DNA of 40,503 nucleotides, taken from Bacteroides sp. GTDB taxonomy: Bacteria; Bacteroidota; Bacteroidia; Bacteroidales; SM23-62. The position numbers were made by a program, and so were the translations under genes. Location of the stretch: contig DRHS01000127.1 of the NCBI GenBank assembly GCA_011053095.1, forward strand, positions 91,035-131,537, written 5' to 3'. Below, one piece after another: positions 1 through 7,561 of the stretch. The notes beneath the pieces were generated by a model. That model saw only the letters and a list, made by a program, of their open reading frames with translations, was not told where the DNA came from and did not search any database. Numbering within the stretch: position 1 is the first letter of the stretch; each line of letters starts with the position of its first letter.

Positions 1-1
1 T

Positions 2-385
2 GATCTCTATAACTTTTGCAAGAAAGAGAAACCAAAAATAGATTTAACCTTTAGTTGGGAAAGCGATAATCCAAGCAATGCGGAAGACAGGGCAAAAAGA
101 GTCATGGAAAAGACAGAGGAATTAATAATTATAGGTTATTCGTTTCCGGAATTAAACAGAAAAGTTGATGAATCTCTATTCCTAGGAAATAAATCAATTA
201 AGAGAATACAAATACAGAACCCAAATTTCAATGAAGAAAAAGTAATATGGTTTAAAAGATGGATAGAAGAATGTACAGAATCCACAGATATTAAGACTGA
301 AATTAGGACGAATGTAGAAGAGTTTCTCTCTCCTATGGGCCCTGATCCCAAGAGAACTACTAAAGGAATGAGAAGAGTAAATTAG
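2..385 (+). CDS. SIR2-like domain protein, C-terminal part (5'-truncated by window edge)
   Basis: Frame open to the left edge (DLYNFCKKEKPKIDLTFSWESDNPSNAEDRAKRVMEKTEELIIIGYSFPELNRKVDE...); 'IIGYSFPELN' resembles the C-terminal motif of SIR2-like proteins. Confidence 0.5.
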   Translation, partial: DLYNFCKKEKPKIDLTFSWESDNPSNAEDRAKRVMEKTEELIIIGYSFPELNRKVDESLFLGNKSIKRIQIQNPNFNEEKVIWFKRWIEECTESTDIKTEIRTNVEEFLSPMGPDPKRTTKGMRRVN

Positions 386-677
386 TATCCCTCTCAATGT
401 CGATATTAATCGGCTGATATTTCCCCTATCCTGTCATAAAGGGGTATGAAGTATAAAAAGCACGTTGAAGACTGTTTAAAGGGCATCAACGCCTGGAAAC
501 AGATCCCGAATATGCGGAGGAAATAAGACGAAAAAGTCTGATTATAATCCCAACTGCCCGGGAAATTGCTCAGGTCGAAAGAGAAATTTGGGACTTGATG
601 CGGAAATGATAACTATTAAATAAGCCCTGGTTTATTGTTGGATTTTATTATTGTATGATTTGCCAAATACAATTAAG

Positions 678-965
678 CTAATATGGGAATTTGTAATCTA
701 AAAGAAGTTTGTGAAGCTTTTCTTGTCTTGGCACTTCTAAAATATCTACCCTTTTCTTGTTTTCATCAACAATGTACGTAATGGCATACCTATTGCCAGC
801 ATTAATGTAGTAATCTCCAAAGGGTCTATTATCAATAGGTTTACCAAGATTTGAAGGATCTTTTTCGAGAGCTTCAAGTTTGTTTTCGATACCCTTGCGA
901 TACTTTGAATTAATAAGTTCTGAAAGCTTCGCTTTAGCTTGTGGAGATGGATTTAATTTGTACAT
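678..965 (-). CDS. RelE/ParE-family toxin-like protein
   Basis: 95 aa; 'YYINAGNRYAITYIVDENKKRVDILEV' fits a RelE/ParE fold C-terminus; directly downstream of a small partner gene. Confidence 0.55.
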   Translation of the reverse strand: MYKLNPSPQAKAKLSELINSKYRKGIENKLEALEKDPSNLGKPIDNRPFGDYYINAGNRYAITYIVDENKKRVDILEVPRQEKLHKLLLDYKFPY

Positions 966-977
966 TTTAGCAGAAAA

Positions 978-1448
978 CTAGGCTACTAATTCAGCAATTA
1001 GCTCTTGGGAAGTATAGTATTTCTTTTGTTTTTTAGTCTTTTTTATTGCATCGGCTGTCAATAATACCAACTCGATGTAATCTATAATATACTCCAACTT
1101 ACTCTGATGGGATTTTAATAACTCAAATAATTCAGAACTAAGTTCATCATCCATAATATACCCACTTAAATAGTCCACAAACTCATCAATGCTTACCTTT
1201 GCTTCATAAAAGAATTTAAGCGATTTTTTGAGTTGTGCGGTATGCTTAATACCCATTCCGTAAATTGCATCAATACAATGACCCAACGCCTTGTCTAAAT
1301 TTTTTGCAGAGGCAATAGATTTCTTATTAGTAATGATCTTCATTACTTTTTCTACAGTCGAAATTTTCTTCCATTGATTCTCAAAGCTTATAATTGGTAT
1401 CAATGGCATATTACTGTAGCAATCTGGATTAAGTATAGCAGCTTCCAT
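978..1448 (-). CDS. Hypothetical protein, possible antitoxin/partner of the RelE-like gene (ATG at 1448 preferred over 1547)
   Basis: 12 nt upstream of the RelE-like ORF, same strand; internal Met MEAAILN... is a more plausible start. Confidence 0.4.
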   Translation of the reverse strand: MEAAILNPDCYSNMPLIPIISFENQWKKISTVEKVMKIITNKKSIASAKNLDKALGHCIDAIYGMGIKHTAQLKKSLKFFYEAKVSIDEFVDYLSGYIMDDELSSELFELLKSHQSKLEYIIDYIELVLLTADAIKKTKKQKKYYTSQELIAELVA

Positions 1449-1616
1449 TGTATTTTTTGGTTTAGGTAAATTAAAATTAGATAAAAAATATGAATTATGA
1501 CTTACCTTCCATATCTTTTGACGCAAAAAGTGTACCCAATGTTGCATTTTTAAACATATTTTTATTCATTCTAAATTACATCGGTTGTGCAGAAATCTGC
1601 CAAACCACCCGGAACC

Positions 1617-1646
1617 TAAAGAAAGCCCCCCGGTTTCCCGGAGGGC
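1617..1646 (-). terminator. Rho-independent terminator downstream of the capsid gene
   Basis: Minus strand GCCCTCCGG-GAAA-CCGGGGGGC followed by TTTCTTT; 9-bp stem including one T-G pair. Confidence 0.75.
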
Positions 1647-1682
1647 GTTCTCGACTACTAATCACTCTGGAGGAATGATATC

Positions 1683-2873
1683 TTATGTCAGGTCACCAGC
1701 TGGACGGATAACACCTTTGAGCAGCGCCATTGAGCCACCACCATAAGGATACATTAATCCCATTCTGACAACACCGTATAAACGGACCTTGCCGAATTCA
1801 GCTAACGTACTCCTGTCCACCAGGAACTTGATATGTGAGCCACCGTAACGCCATCCTGCAACGGTTCCGCGCTTAAAGTCACCTGCATAAACAGAACTTG
1901 CAGCATCGTTCGTGCCTTGAGTTTGTGTTATACTTACCTGATTCGATTCAACCATTGGAATATCACCGTACGGGTTAGCCTTGGGAGCTTCATACGCATC
2001 TTCCAAGAGCCTGTATTCATTCAACGTACGCGGAGCCATAACAAACGCAGTCACGTCCTGGTTCGCTTCGCGTAGCTTTCTCCAAAGTAATCCAAGCTCC
2101 TCGAATCCTGTAACGGCGGCTCCGTTAGCGCCCATGTGTGCACGTACTACCTGACCTGGTATGTCATTGATTCCGTACATTTCGCCCGATCCTGAACCAT
2201 TGACGTACATATTATCAATGTGCTGTGAGATTGTCTGAAATATTGGTTCCAGTATGATCTTAGGGCTGCTTATGGCATCCTCAAGGAATTCCTGAGATAC
2301 TATGGTCCCTGCCCGGAACGAATATGTTTGCATTGTCCTGGGAACAAAAGTCGGATCTGTTTCCGTCAATTCCGCGCCCTCTGCTATAATATCACCCGTT
2401 GGAATTGCTGTAATTGCCGGGTATGTTGTGGTATCGGTATCTACACCAACACTAGGAACGCCTAATCTGCCTAATAGTGAACGTTCAATTATATAGCTGA
2501 TAAACGATGATTTCATCGGAGCGGGTACAATGTACTGCCCGGATCCTGAACTCTCTAATACATCCCTGTTCTGAACATTTATTCCAAATTCATTTTTGAT
2601 GATATCAGATGCGAATTGTTCAAGATCACTAGCATTTCCGCCCTTCAGAACTTCCTTCGATCCGTGGATACGTAGATCCGGAGTTCCGCCTAAACTCTTA
2701 GACAGTTTTTCATTCTCCTGGTTAATAACTTTAATCTGTGAGTTCTTTTGCTCCACAGCATCCATTAACCTGTCAATCTTACCTTGATCGTAATCCTTTA
2801 GATCGACTTTTACTGCCTCTTTTATCTCCTTCAGAAGCTTTCCTTTAGCCTCTGTAAGCTCTTTTATATTCAT
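1683..2873 (-). CDS. Phage major capsid protein, HK97 family
   Basis: 396 aa; N-terminal coiled coil, then 'SSGSGQYIVPAPMKSSFISYIIERSLLGRLGV...FRAGTIVSQEFLEDA...MAPRTLNEYRLLED' typical of HK97-fold capsid proteins. Confidence 0.85.
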   Translation of the reverse strand: MNIKELTEAKGKLLKEIKEAVKVDLKDYDQGKIDRLMDAVEQKNSQIKVINQENEKLSKSLGGTPDLRIHGSKEVLKGGNASDLEQFASDIIKNEFGINVQNRDVLESSGSGQYIVPAPMKSSFISYIIERSLLGRLGVPSVGVDTDTTTYPAITAIPTGDIIAEGAELTETDPTFVPRTMQTYSFRAGTIVSQEFLEDAISSPKIILEPIFQTISQHIDNMYVNGSGSGEMYGINDIPGQVVRAHMGANGAAVTGFEELGLLWRKLREANQDVTAFVMAPRTLNEYRLLEDAYEAPKANPYGDIPMVESNQVSITQTQGTNDAASSVYAGDFKRGTVAGWRYGGSHIKFLVDRSTLAEFGKVRLYGVVRMGLMYPYGGGSMALLKGVIRPAGDLT

Positions 2874-2896
2874 AACTATTTATTTTTAAATTAATA

Positions 2897-3166
2897 CTAA
2901 ACTAACGCCTCAGTTTTTAGGCGTATTTCCTTCAAAACCTGTTCAATTCTCTTCTCTATTTTCCCCGCTAACCGCTTCTGTGGTTCCCTGATTTCAGCCC
3001 TGAGCAGTTCACCAAAGATACCCCCGCCCTTTACACAAAGGAATAACGGTTCATCTGATAATAGCCGTTGTCTCATGGCCCTTAATTGTTTCAGCTGTTC
3101 TACCAATCGGGGTAGGTCATCTCCGTGGGGAGGCCGTTTCAATGTATCGGGATCAATTATTTCCAT
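2897..3166 (-). CDS. Hypothetical phage-element protein
   Basis: 89 aa ORF in the capsid gene cluster; helical, charged. Confidence 0.4.
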   Translation of the reverse strand: MEIIDPDTLKRPPHGDDLPRLVEQLKQLRAMRQRLLSDEPLFLCVKGGGIFGELLRAEIREPQKRLAGKIEKRIEQVLKEIRLKTEALV

Positions 3167-3294
3167 TTTTAGAATTTAATACCCGATAGGGGGTCGGGGG
3201 TTTTGCACGTATAAAATCGAGGGAATGGCGCGAATGACAAGAAACCTTGTCGGTAGAGATTTTCACCCCCCCCCTCCCCCCAGGTAGTTACATA

Positions 3295-3624
3295 TCATTG
3301 TTTCACTTTCTTTACTGGCCTTGTTTGTACCTGTCTCTGTATCGGTGGCTCAATAACGATTAGTTTCTTTATTGCGCTCCAAGTGGATGGCTCCATGTTC
3401 TTATCCAATATCTCACACGATCCCTCAGTCTCAAAGAAATCAATCGGTATCGGTGGACTGGTGCTACATTTGCCATTGTCTAATATATTGATCGTTTCAC
3501 CGCGCTGCCATTCATCGAACTTGGTTACAATCCTCATCTTCTCACCCGTTCCTGCTCTGCCTATTCCGCGCATAGCAAATGGATCTTTAAATCTTATATA
3601 TCCAATGATTGCCATTACCAACAA
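3295..3624 (-). CDS. Hypothetical phage-element protein
   Basis: 109 aa ORF, overlaps the end of the upstream ORF. Confidence 0.4.
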   Translation of the reverse strand: MLVMAIIGYIRFKDPFAMRGIGRAGTGEKMRIVTKFDEWQRGETINILDNGKCSTSPPIPIDFFETEGSCEILDKNMEPSTWSAIKKLIVIEPPIQRQVQTRPVKKVKQ

Positions 3625-3872
3625 GCTATCATATTACTTGCGTCTGTACCCGTAGTATACACCCGTCTAACTTTAACAGGAAGGGTAGATCCACCTACAA
3701 CTCCCACAAATGTCAGGGTATCACCGTTGACCGTATCAACCTTAATATCTCCGCCGCTGCCACAATATATTACTGAATCATGGGCCAGATCCGTCGAATT
3801 ATTCGGACTTACTGCCGCCCCGTTTTCGGCTAATGCCCTTACCATATCGCGTCTTATTGTCTTATTACTCAT
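3615..3872 (-). CDS. Small hypothetical phage-element protein, beta-rich (possible structural/decoration)
   Basis: 85 aa 'SNKTIRRDMVRALAENGAAVSPNNSTDLAHDSVIYCGSGGDIKVDTVNGDTLTFVGV...'. Confidence 0.45.
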   Translation of the reverse strand: MSNKTIRRDMVRALAENGAAVSPNNSTDLAHDSVIYCGSGGDIKVDTVNGDTLTFVGVVGGSTLPVKVRRVYTTGTDASNMIACW

Positions 3873-4019
3873 TATCTCTATTTTAATATTTTAACTTCAA
3901 AAATTGGGGTCCAGGACGGTCATGCCTCCGTCCCGGTTTTCCCCTCAACCAAATACACCTAGAAAATTTCTTTCAATCTGTGCAGGCCGCTACTATTATT
4001 CACGACCCGCCAGAATGTT

Positions 4020-4214
4020 TCAGTTCATTCTACCCACGTGGAAATTCTGACGTTCATGTGTTTCCAGCGTTTGAGCTAATTTTTTTAATCCCTTCAATGA
4101 TTGTTTTTCATTTTCGGCCTGGTTGATCTTAATCATTATCCTGCCATACAGGACCGCAATCAGGTTCGCTTCTTTTACAATTTCCTCTCTAGTGTGTTTC
4201 TGTTCAGGTGTCAT
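4020..4214 (-). CDS. Small hypothetical protein
   Basis: 64 aa ORF co-directional with the phage-element genes. Confidence 0.3.
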   Translation of the reverse strand: MTPEQKHTREEIVKEANLIAVLYGRIMIKINQAENEKQSLKGLKKLAQTLETHERQNFHVGRMN

Positions 4215-4343
4215 ATCAATTCATTATAAATTTAGGGATAGCAATTTTTTTCCCGGTCCGGGTTTTGCAGTGGATCTCTTCCTCCAGCAATTGGATAAGG
4301 CTATCAAGTTTTTCCTCCTGGTCTTTGTCTGTAACTTTGATTT

Positions 4344-4574
4344 TCATGTTTTTATATTTTGCCGTTTACGTTGTTTACGCTTTCGATCTCTGTCATCTCT
4401 CCGTTTCATAAGTCCCACAATCAAATTATTTACCTCATTTTGCTCTATGATTCTCATTCCCTTTAGATCTTCCAGGACAATCCATCCTGAGTAGTTTTTA
4501 AACATTAACTCAATCTCTGCTGACCTCCACACTTCCAACCTCTTCTCTAAATCCTTCCTGTCCTGCTTTTCCAT
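4344..4574 (-). CDS. Small hypothetical protein
   Basis: 76 aa ORF, co-directional, strongly basic C-terminus. Confidence 0.35.
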   Translation of the reverse strand: MEKQDRKDLEKRLEVWRSAEIELMFKNYSGWIVLEDLKGMRIIEQNEVNNLIVGLMKRRDDRDRKRKQRKRQNIKT

Positions 4575-4595
4575 CCTTCCCCCTCTATTATCAAG

Positions 4596-4991
4596 TTAAG
4601 TGTGACATTGCGTTTTGTCAAGTGTTAAAAGAATATTTCCTTCTCTTGACCACACTTTTTTTAGTTTCCCGATACAGTGTATGTAATTATCCTGAGGGCA
4701 GAGTGCATCTAAAAACGCCTTGAGTAGGTTATCCAGGTCCGGGGTTTGCTGGTGTGCCGTTCCTTCCATCTCTGCCCGTTTCTTATTGCTCCATGACTTC
4801 GGCATCGGTATACTGAAGATAATGGCCTCCAGTGTTCCGGGTATCCCTTCACAGCCGTTTATATAGGCCAGGTACTTCAGCTCATCCCTGAAAGCAAAAT
4901 ACCTTTGTACTACCGGCCTTTTATTCCATCGGTCCGATTGTGTCATCCTAGGAGCCGGGCAAGGGTTTATTTTAAAATTGTATTCGTTCAT
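4596..4991 (-). CDS. RusA-like Holliday junction resolvase
   Basis: 'NPCPAPRMTQSDRWNKRPVVQRYFAFRDELK...PDLDNLLKAFLDALCPQDNYIHCIGKLKKVW' matches RusA organisation; ATG at 4991 overlaps the upstream stop (TAATG). Confidence 0.8.
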   Translation of the reverse strand: MNEYNFKINPCPAPRMTQSDRWNKRPVVQRYFAFRDELKYLAYINGCEGIPGTLEAIIFSIPMPKSWSNKKRAEMEGTAHQQTPDLDNLLKAFLDALCPQDNYIHCIGKLKKVWSREGNILLTLDKTQCHT

Positions 4992-5158
4992 TAGTTCAAT
5001 AACCAAATAGGGTAAATCACACGGTCCTCACATTTTAATCCATAATCAAGTTGTTTAACAACCAGGTTACGAGCTTTTATATAGTCATCGTCCTTGCCGT
5101 TTTTGAAAACCATTCCGCCGATTGAGGCAAGTTTTATTTTATCAATGTGTCGGGTCAT
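4991..5158 (-). CDS. 55-aa hypothetical protein (below ORF-track cutoff)
   Basis: Translated by hand: MTRHIDKIKLASIGGMVFKNGKDDDYIKARNLVVKQLDYGLKCEDRVIYPIWLLN*; its TAA overlaps the resolvase ATG. Confidence 0.5.
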   Translation of the reverse strand: MTRHIDKIKLASIGGMVFKNGKDDDYIKARNLVVKQLDYGLKCEDRVIYPIWLLN

Positions 5159-5855
5159 GGGGTGTTTGTTTATTTTGTGGAACTATATCAGTAAGTAATA
5201 CTTCTGCCTCTTCGCTTTCTGTGAATAATTCAAATTTTTTATCAAGATTTTCACTTTCTTTCTTTTCTTCAGGAACTTCGACTTTCGGACTTTGTGGTCC
5301 GACGTCTTGCTCAGAAGAAGAAGATTTTATTTCTAAAGAATTTTTTCCCTTAAACACCTCTTCATTTATTCTATTGGGGTACATATATTTTTGTAAGTAG
5401 GGTACGACATCTTTACAACTCTCTGAGTCTGAGTTTATAAGTTGGGTACGATTTTCTTCGCAAGTTGGGTACGGATTGGGTACGGCATCTTTGCAACTGC
5501 TTGATTTTGAGTTTGTAAGTTGGGTAGACTGTTGTTGGTACATACCGTACTGCAAAACGGTGACCCTGGATGTGCGTTTAAGCGGCTCAATAGATATCAT
5601 TCCATGCTTAGATAACAGTCTGAAAAACTTCCTGGCAACATTGCGATCTACGTTCCACTTTTGCGCCCAGGTGTGTATACTCTTTACTGATTGCCCGCGT
5701 CCACATTTTATAAATTTGCCGTCAACCAAATATGAGTCTGGCTTCCAGTTTACATCCAGTAGTATATCTATCCACCATCTTAGTTTTACAGGGTCCTTCC
5801 AAATCCAGTGGTTCCTGATCCTTCTATTAAGTGATATGTGTCCCTTGTTGTTCAT
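5142..5855 (-). CDS. Phage replication initiator / DnaD-like replisome organiser N-terminal protein
   Basis: 'GHISLNRRIRNHWIWKDPVKLRWWIDILLDVNWKP...GRGQSVKSIHTWAQKWNVDRNVARKFFRLLSKHGMI' winged-helix replication protein pattern. Confidence 0.6.
   Translation of the reverse strand: MNNKGHISLNRRIRNHWIWKDPVKLRWWIDILLDVNWKPDSYLVDGKFIKCGRGQSVKSIHTWAQKWNVDRNVARKFFRLLSKHGMISIEPLKRTSRVTVLQYGMYQQQSTQLTNSKSSSCKDAVPNPYPTCEENRTQLINSDSESCKDVVPYLQKYMYPNRINEEVFKGKNSLEIKSSSSEQDVGPQSPKVEVPEEKKESENLDKKFELFTESEEAEVLLTDIVPQNKQTPHDPTH
5377..5529. repeat. Iterated GGGTAC motif and ~50-nt imperfect direct repeat inside the replication gene
   Basis: GGGTAC at 5377, 5400, 5444, 5467, 5478 and GGGTAG at 5522; block 5400-5450 repeated with substitutions at 5478-5529. 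Confidence 0.6.
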
Positions 5856-5883
5856 TCAATTCTACATCCTGGTCAAATGAGAT

Positions 5884-6183
5884 TTACCTCTCATATAAGT
5901 GGCTGCGGATCACAGCCTCATTATTAATGATCTTCTCCGGGTCAAACCTCATCACACCGTCAAAGGAAATCGGACTGATAACGCCCTTTGCAATGAATTT
6001 TTTGAATGTCGCATAACTTACACCCAGGTAATTGTATGTTTTCTTTGCAGTCCACAACTCTGCGGGGTGCGCTGGCTTTGTTTTCTCAAGGTGTAATTCC
6101 AGGGCCTTAGCTGCTGCCCTGTCAGCGGCTTTGTCAATCATTTGTTCAATAGAAATGTTGAAAATTGTACCTTCTTCGTCCAT
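5884..6183 (-). CDS. Helix-turn-helix / excisionase-like DNA-binding protein
   Basis: 'ELWTAKKTYNYLGVSYATFKKFIAKGVISPISFDGVMRFDPEKI' MerR/excisionase-like HTH. Confidence 0.65.
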   Translation of the reverse strand: MDEEGTIFNISIEQMIDKAADRAAAKALELHLEKTKPAHPAELWTAKKTYNYLGVSYATFKKFIAKGVISPISFDGVMRFDPEKIINNEAVIRSHLYER

Positions 6184-6288
6184 TTAATTTTGTATTAATG
6201 ACATTTATATTTACATTTGATACTGCGAATGTGTAAATTATTTGACATAATAAATTTATTTTTGGTATTTTGTTAATAAATATTTGTC

Positions 6289-6660
6289 ATGGAAGAAAAA
6301 TTTGATATATCGTTAGTCAGGAGAGAACTTGATAAACAGTCGAAAACTCAGGCAGAACTGGCTGATTTTCTAGGTATTACCAGGAATACAATGGTAACAT
6401 TCTTTAAAACTGGGATTTGTCGAATTGATCAAATTCAAAAAATGGCAGAATTTTTACAGGTAAGTCTCTTGGATTTCATTGTCATGGGTGAAGGACTGAA
6501 TAAAATACCAGCAAGTCAGAAGATGGAAATCCTTGAATCTCATAACGAACTATTTTACAAGCGTCACATGGAGGATGTAATGAAATTAAAGGATGAGAAG
6601 ATTGAATGCCTGGAAAAACTGCAAAATCTATATGAGGAACATGGCATACAAAAAAAGTAA
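6289..6660 (+). CDS. XRE-family transcriptional regulator (phage repressor-like)
   Basis: 'DISLVRRELDKQSKTQAELADFLGITRNTMVTFFKTGICRIDQIQKMAEFLQVSLLDFI' HTH_3; divergent from the early genes. Confidence 0.75.
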   Translation: MEEKFDISLVRRELDKQSKTQAELADFLGITRNTMVTFFKTGICRIDQIQKMAEFLQVSLLDFIVMGEGLNKIPASQKMEILESHNELFYKRHMEDVMKLKDEKIECLEKLQNLYEEHGIQKK

Positions 6661-6699
6661 ACCTTAAGTAAACCGACTCTGGGTAAAACCTCTAAAACG

Positions 6700-6766
6700 T
6701 ACGAATAAGACGGGATATTTGAACCCCTGGCACCGTGCCTGAGAAGCAGGAGATTTAACCAGCTAG
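6700..6766 (-). other. Degenerate tRNA-like 3' fragment (Glu-CTC-like), possible att site of the phage element
   Basis: Minus strand CTAGCTGGTTAAATCTCCTGCTTCTCAGGCACGGTGCCAGGGGTTCAAATATCCCGTCTTATTCGT: anticodon-arm-like CCTGC-TTCTCAG-GCACG and a TTCAAAT T-loop, but no matching 5' acceptor strand. Confidence 0.35.
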
Positions 6767-7030
6767 TGACAGCAGTATCCAGACAATAACCAGGATCAAT
6801 GCAATCCAGAGTGGAATAACAAAATGATAGACCAGGGGTCCCCTTTTGCCGGTTTTCTTCTTTGTCATCTCCTCATAAACTGATATATAGCGGAAAAACA
6901 AAAGTGTAATCAGAAAGAAATGCACTCTTGTACCACTCTTTGAAACTTTGCCCGAAAGGATCATCAGGGATGTAATAGACCAGACAATGCAGACAAAGGC
7001 AATTACCATTAATATATCAAGATCATTCAT
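6755..7030 (-). CDS. Hypothetical membrane protein
   Basis: 91 aa with hydrophobic segments at both ends. Confidence 0.5.
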   Translation of the reverse strand: MNDLDILMVIAFVCIVWSITSLMILSGKVSKSGTRVHFFLITLLFFRYISVYEEMTKKKTGKRGPLVYHFVIPLWIALILVIVWILLSLAG

Positions 7031-7127
7031 ATTTGGATATTACTGTGTTTTTTTCACTGATATATCAGCTAAATTTAGAGGATTAATAAGTAATTTTCCA
7101 AAATAATCATCAAAAAAATATTCAGCT

Positions 7128-7559
7128 ATGGCAAAAGAAGCAGCTGGCCGGCTTTTCCGCAAGGGATTAAATTGCGCTCAATCAGTATTTGCAGCCCATT
7201 CTGAAATGACAGGAATTTCAGTTACGGACTCCCTTAAAATCACCACCGGGTTCGGCGCAGGGATGGCGATGATGCAAAAAACCTGCGGAGCGGTTGCAGG
7301 AGCATATATGGTCATCGGTGCAAAATATGGCAGGGTGAATCCGGACGATGAAAAAGCAAGGGACAAGACATATGGACTTATAGAAGAATTTAACCGGCGT
7401 TTTATCGAATTGCATGGCAGCCTTGATTGCAGGGAATTGATGGGTGTAGACCTGAAGACTAAGGAAGGTGCTGAGGAAGCCGAACAAGGTGCCTACTTTG
7501 AAAAAAAATGTGGCAGTTATGTTGATGATGCGGAAAAGATCCTCGATGAACTCCTTTAA
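7128..7559 (+). CDS. C_GCAxxG_C_C family protein (putative redox-active)
   Basis: 'CAQSVF...GFGAGMAMMQKTCGAVAGAYMVIG...CRELMG...KKC' cysteine pattern. Confidence 0.85.
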   Translation: MAKEAAGRLFRKGLNCAQSVFAAHSEMTGISVTDSLKITTGFGAGMAMMQKTCGAVAGAYMVIGAKYGRVNPDDEKARDKTYGLIEEFNRRFIELHGSLDCRELMGVDLKTKEGAEEAEQGAYFEKKCGSYVDDAEKILDELL

Positions 7560-7561
7560 TA

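Noticed and set aside
386-609. Short open stretch RLFKGHQRLETDPEYAEEIRRKSLIIIPTAREIAQVEREIWDLMRK ending at 609
   Set aside because: No start codon in frame after the upstream stop and no family recognised; possibly a gene remnant but not supportable.
3910-3945. Hairpin GGACGG..CCGTCC downstream of the 4020-4214 ORF
   Set aside because: Only 6 bp stem and no clear T-tract directly after it; not called as a terminator.
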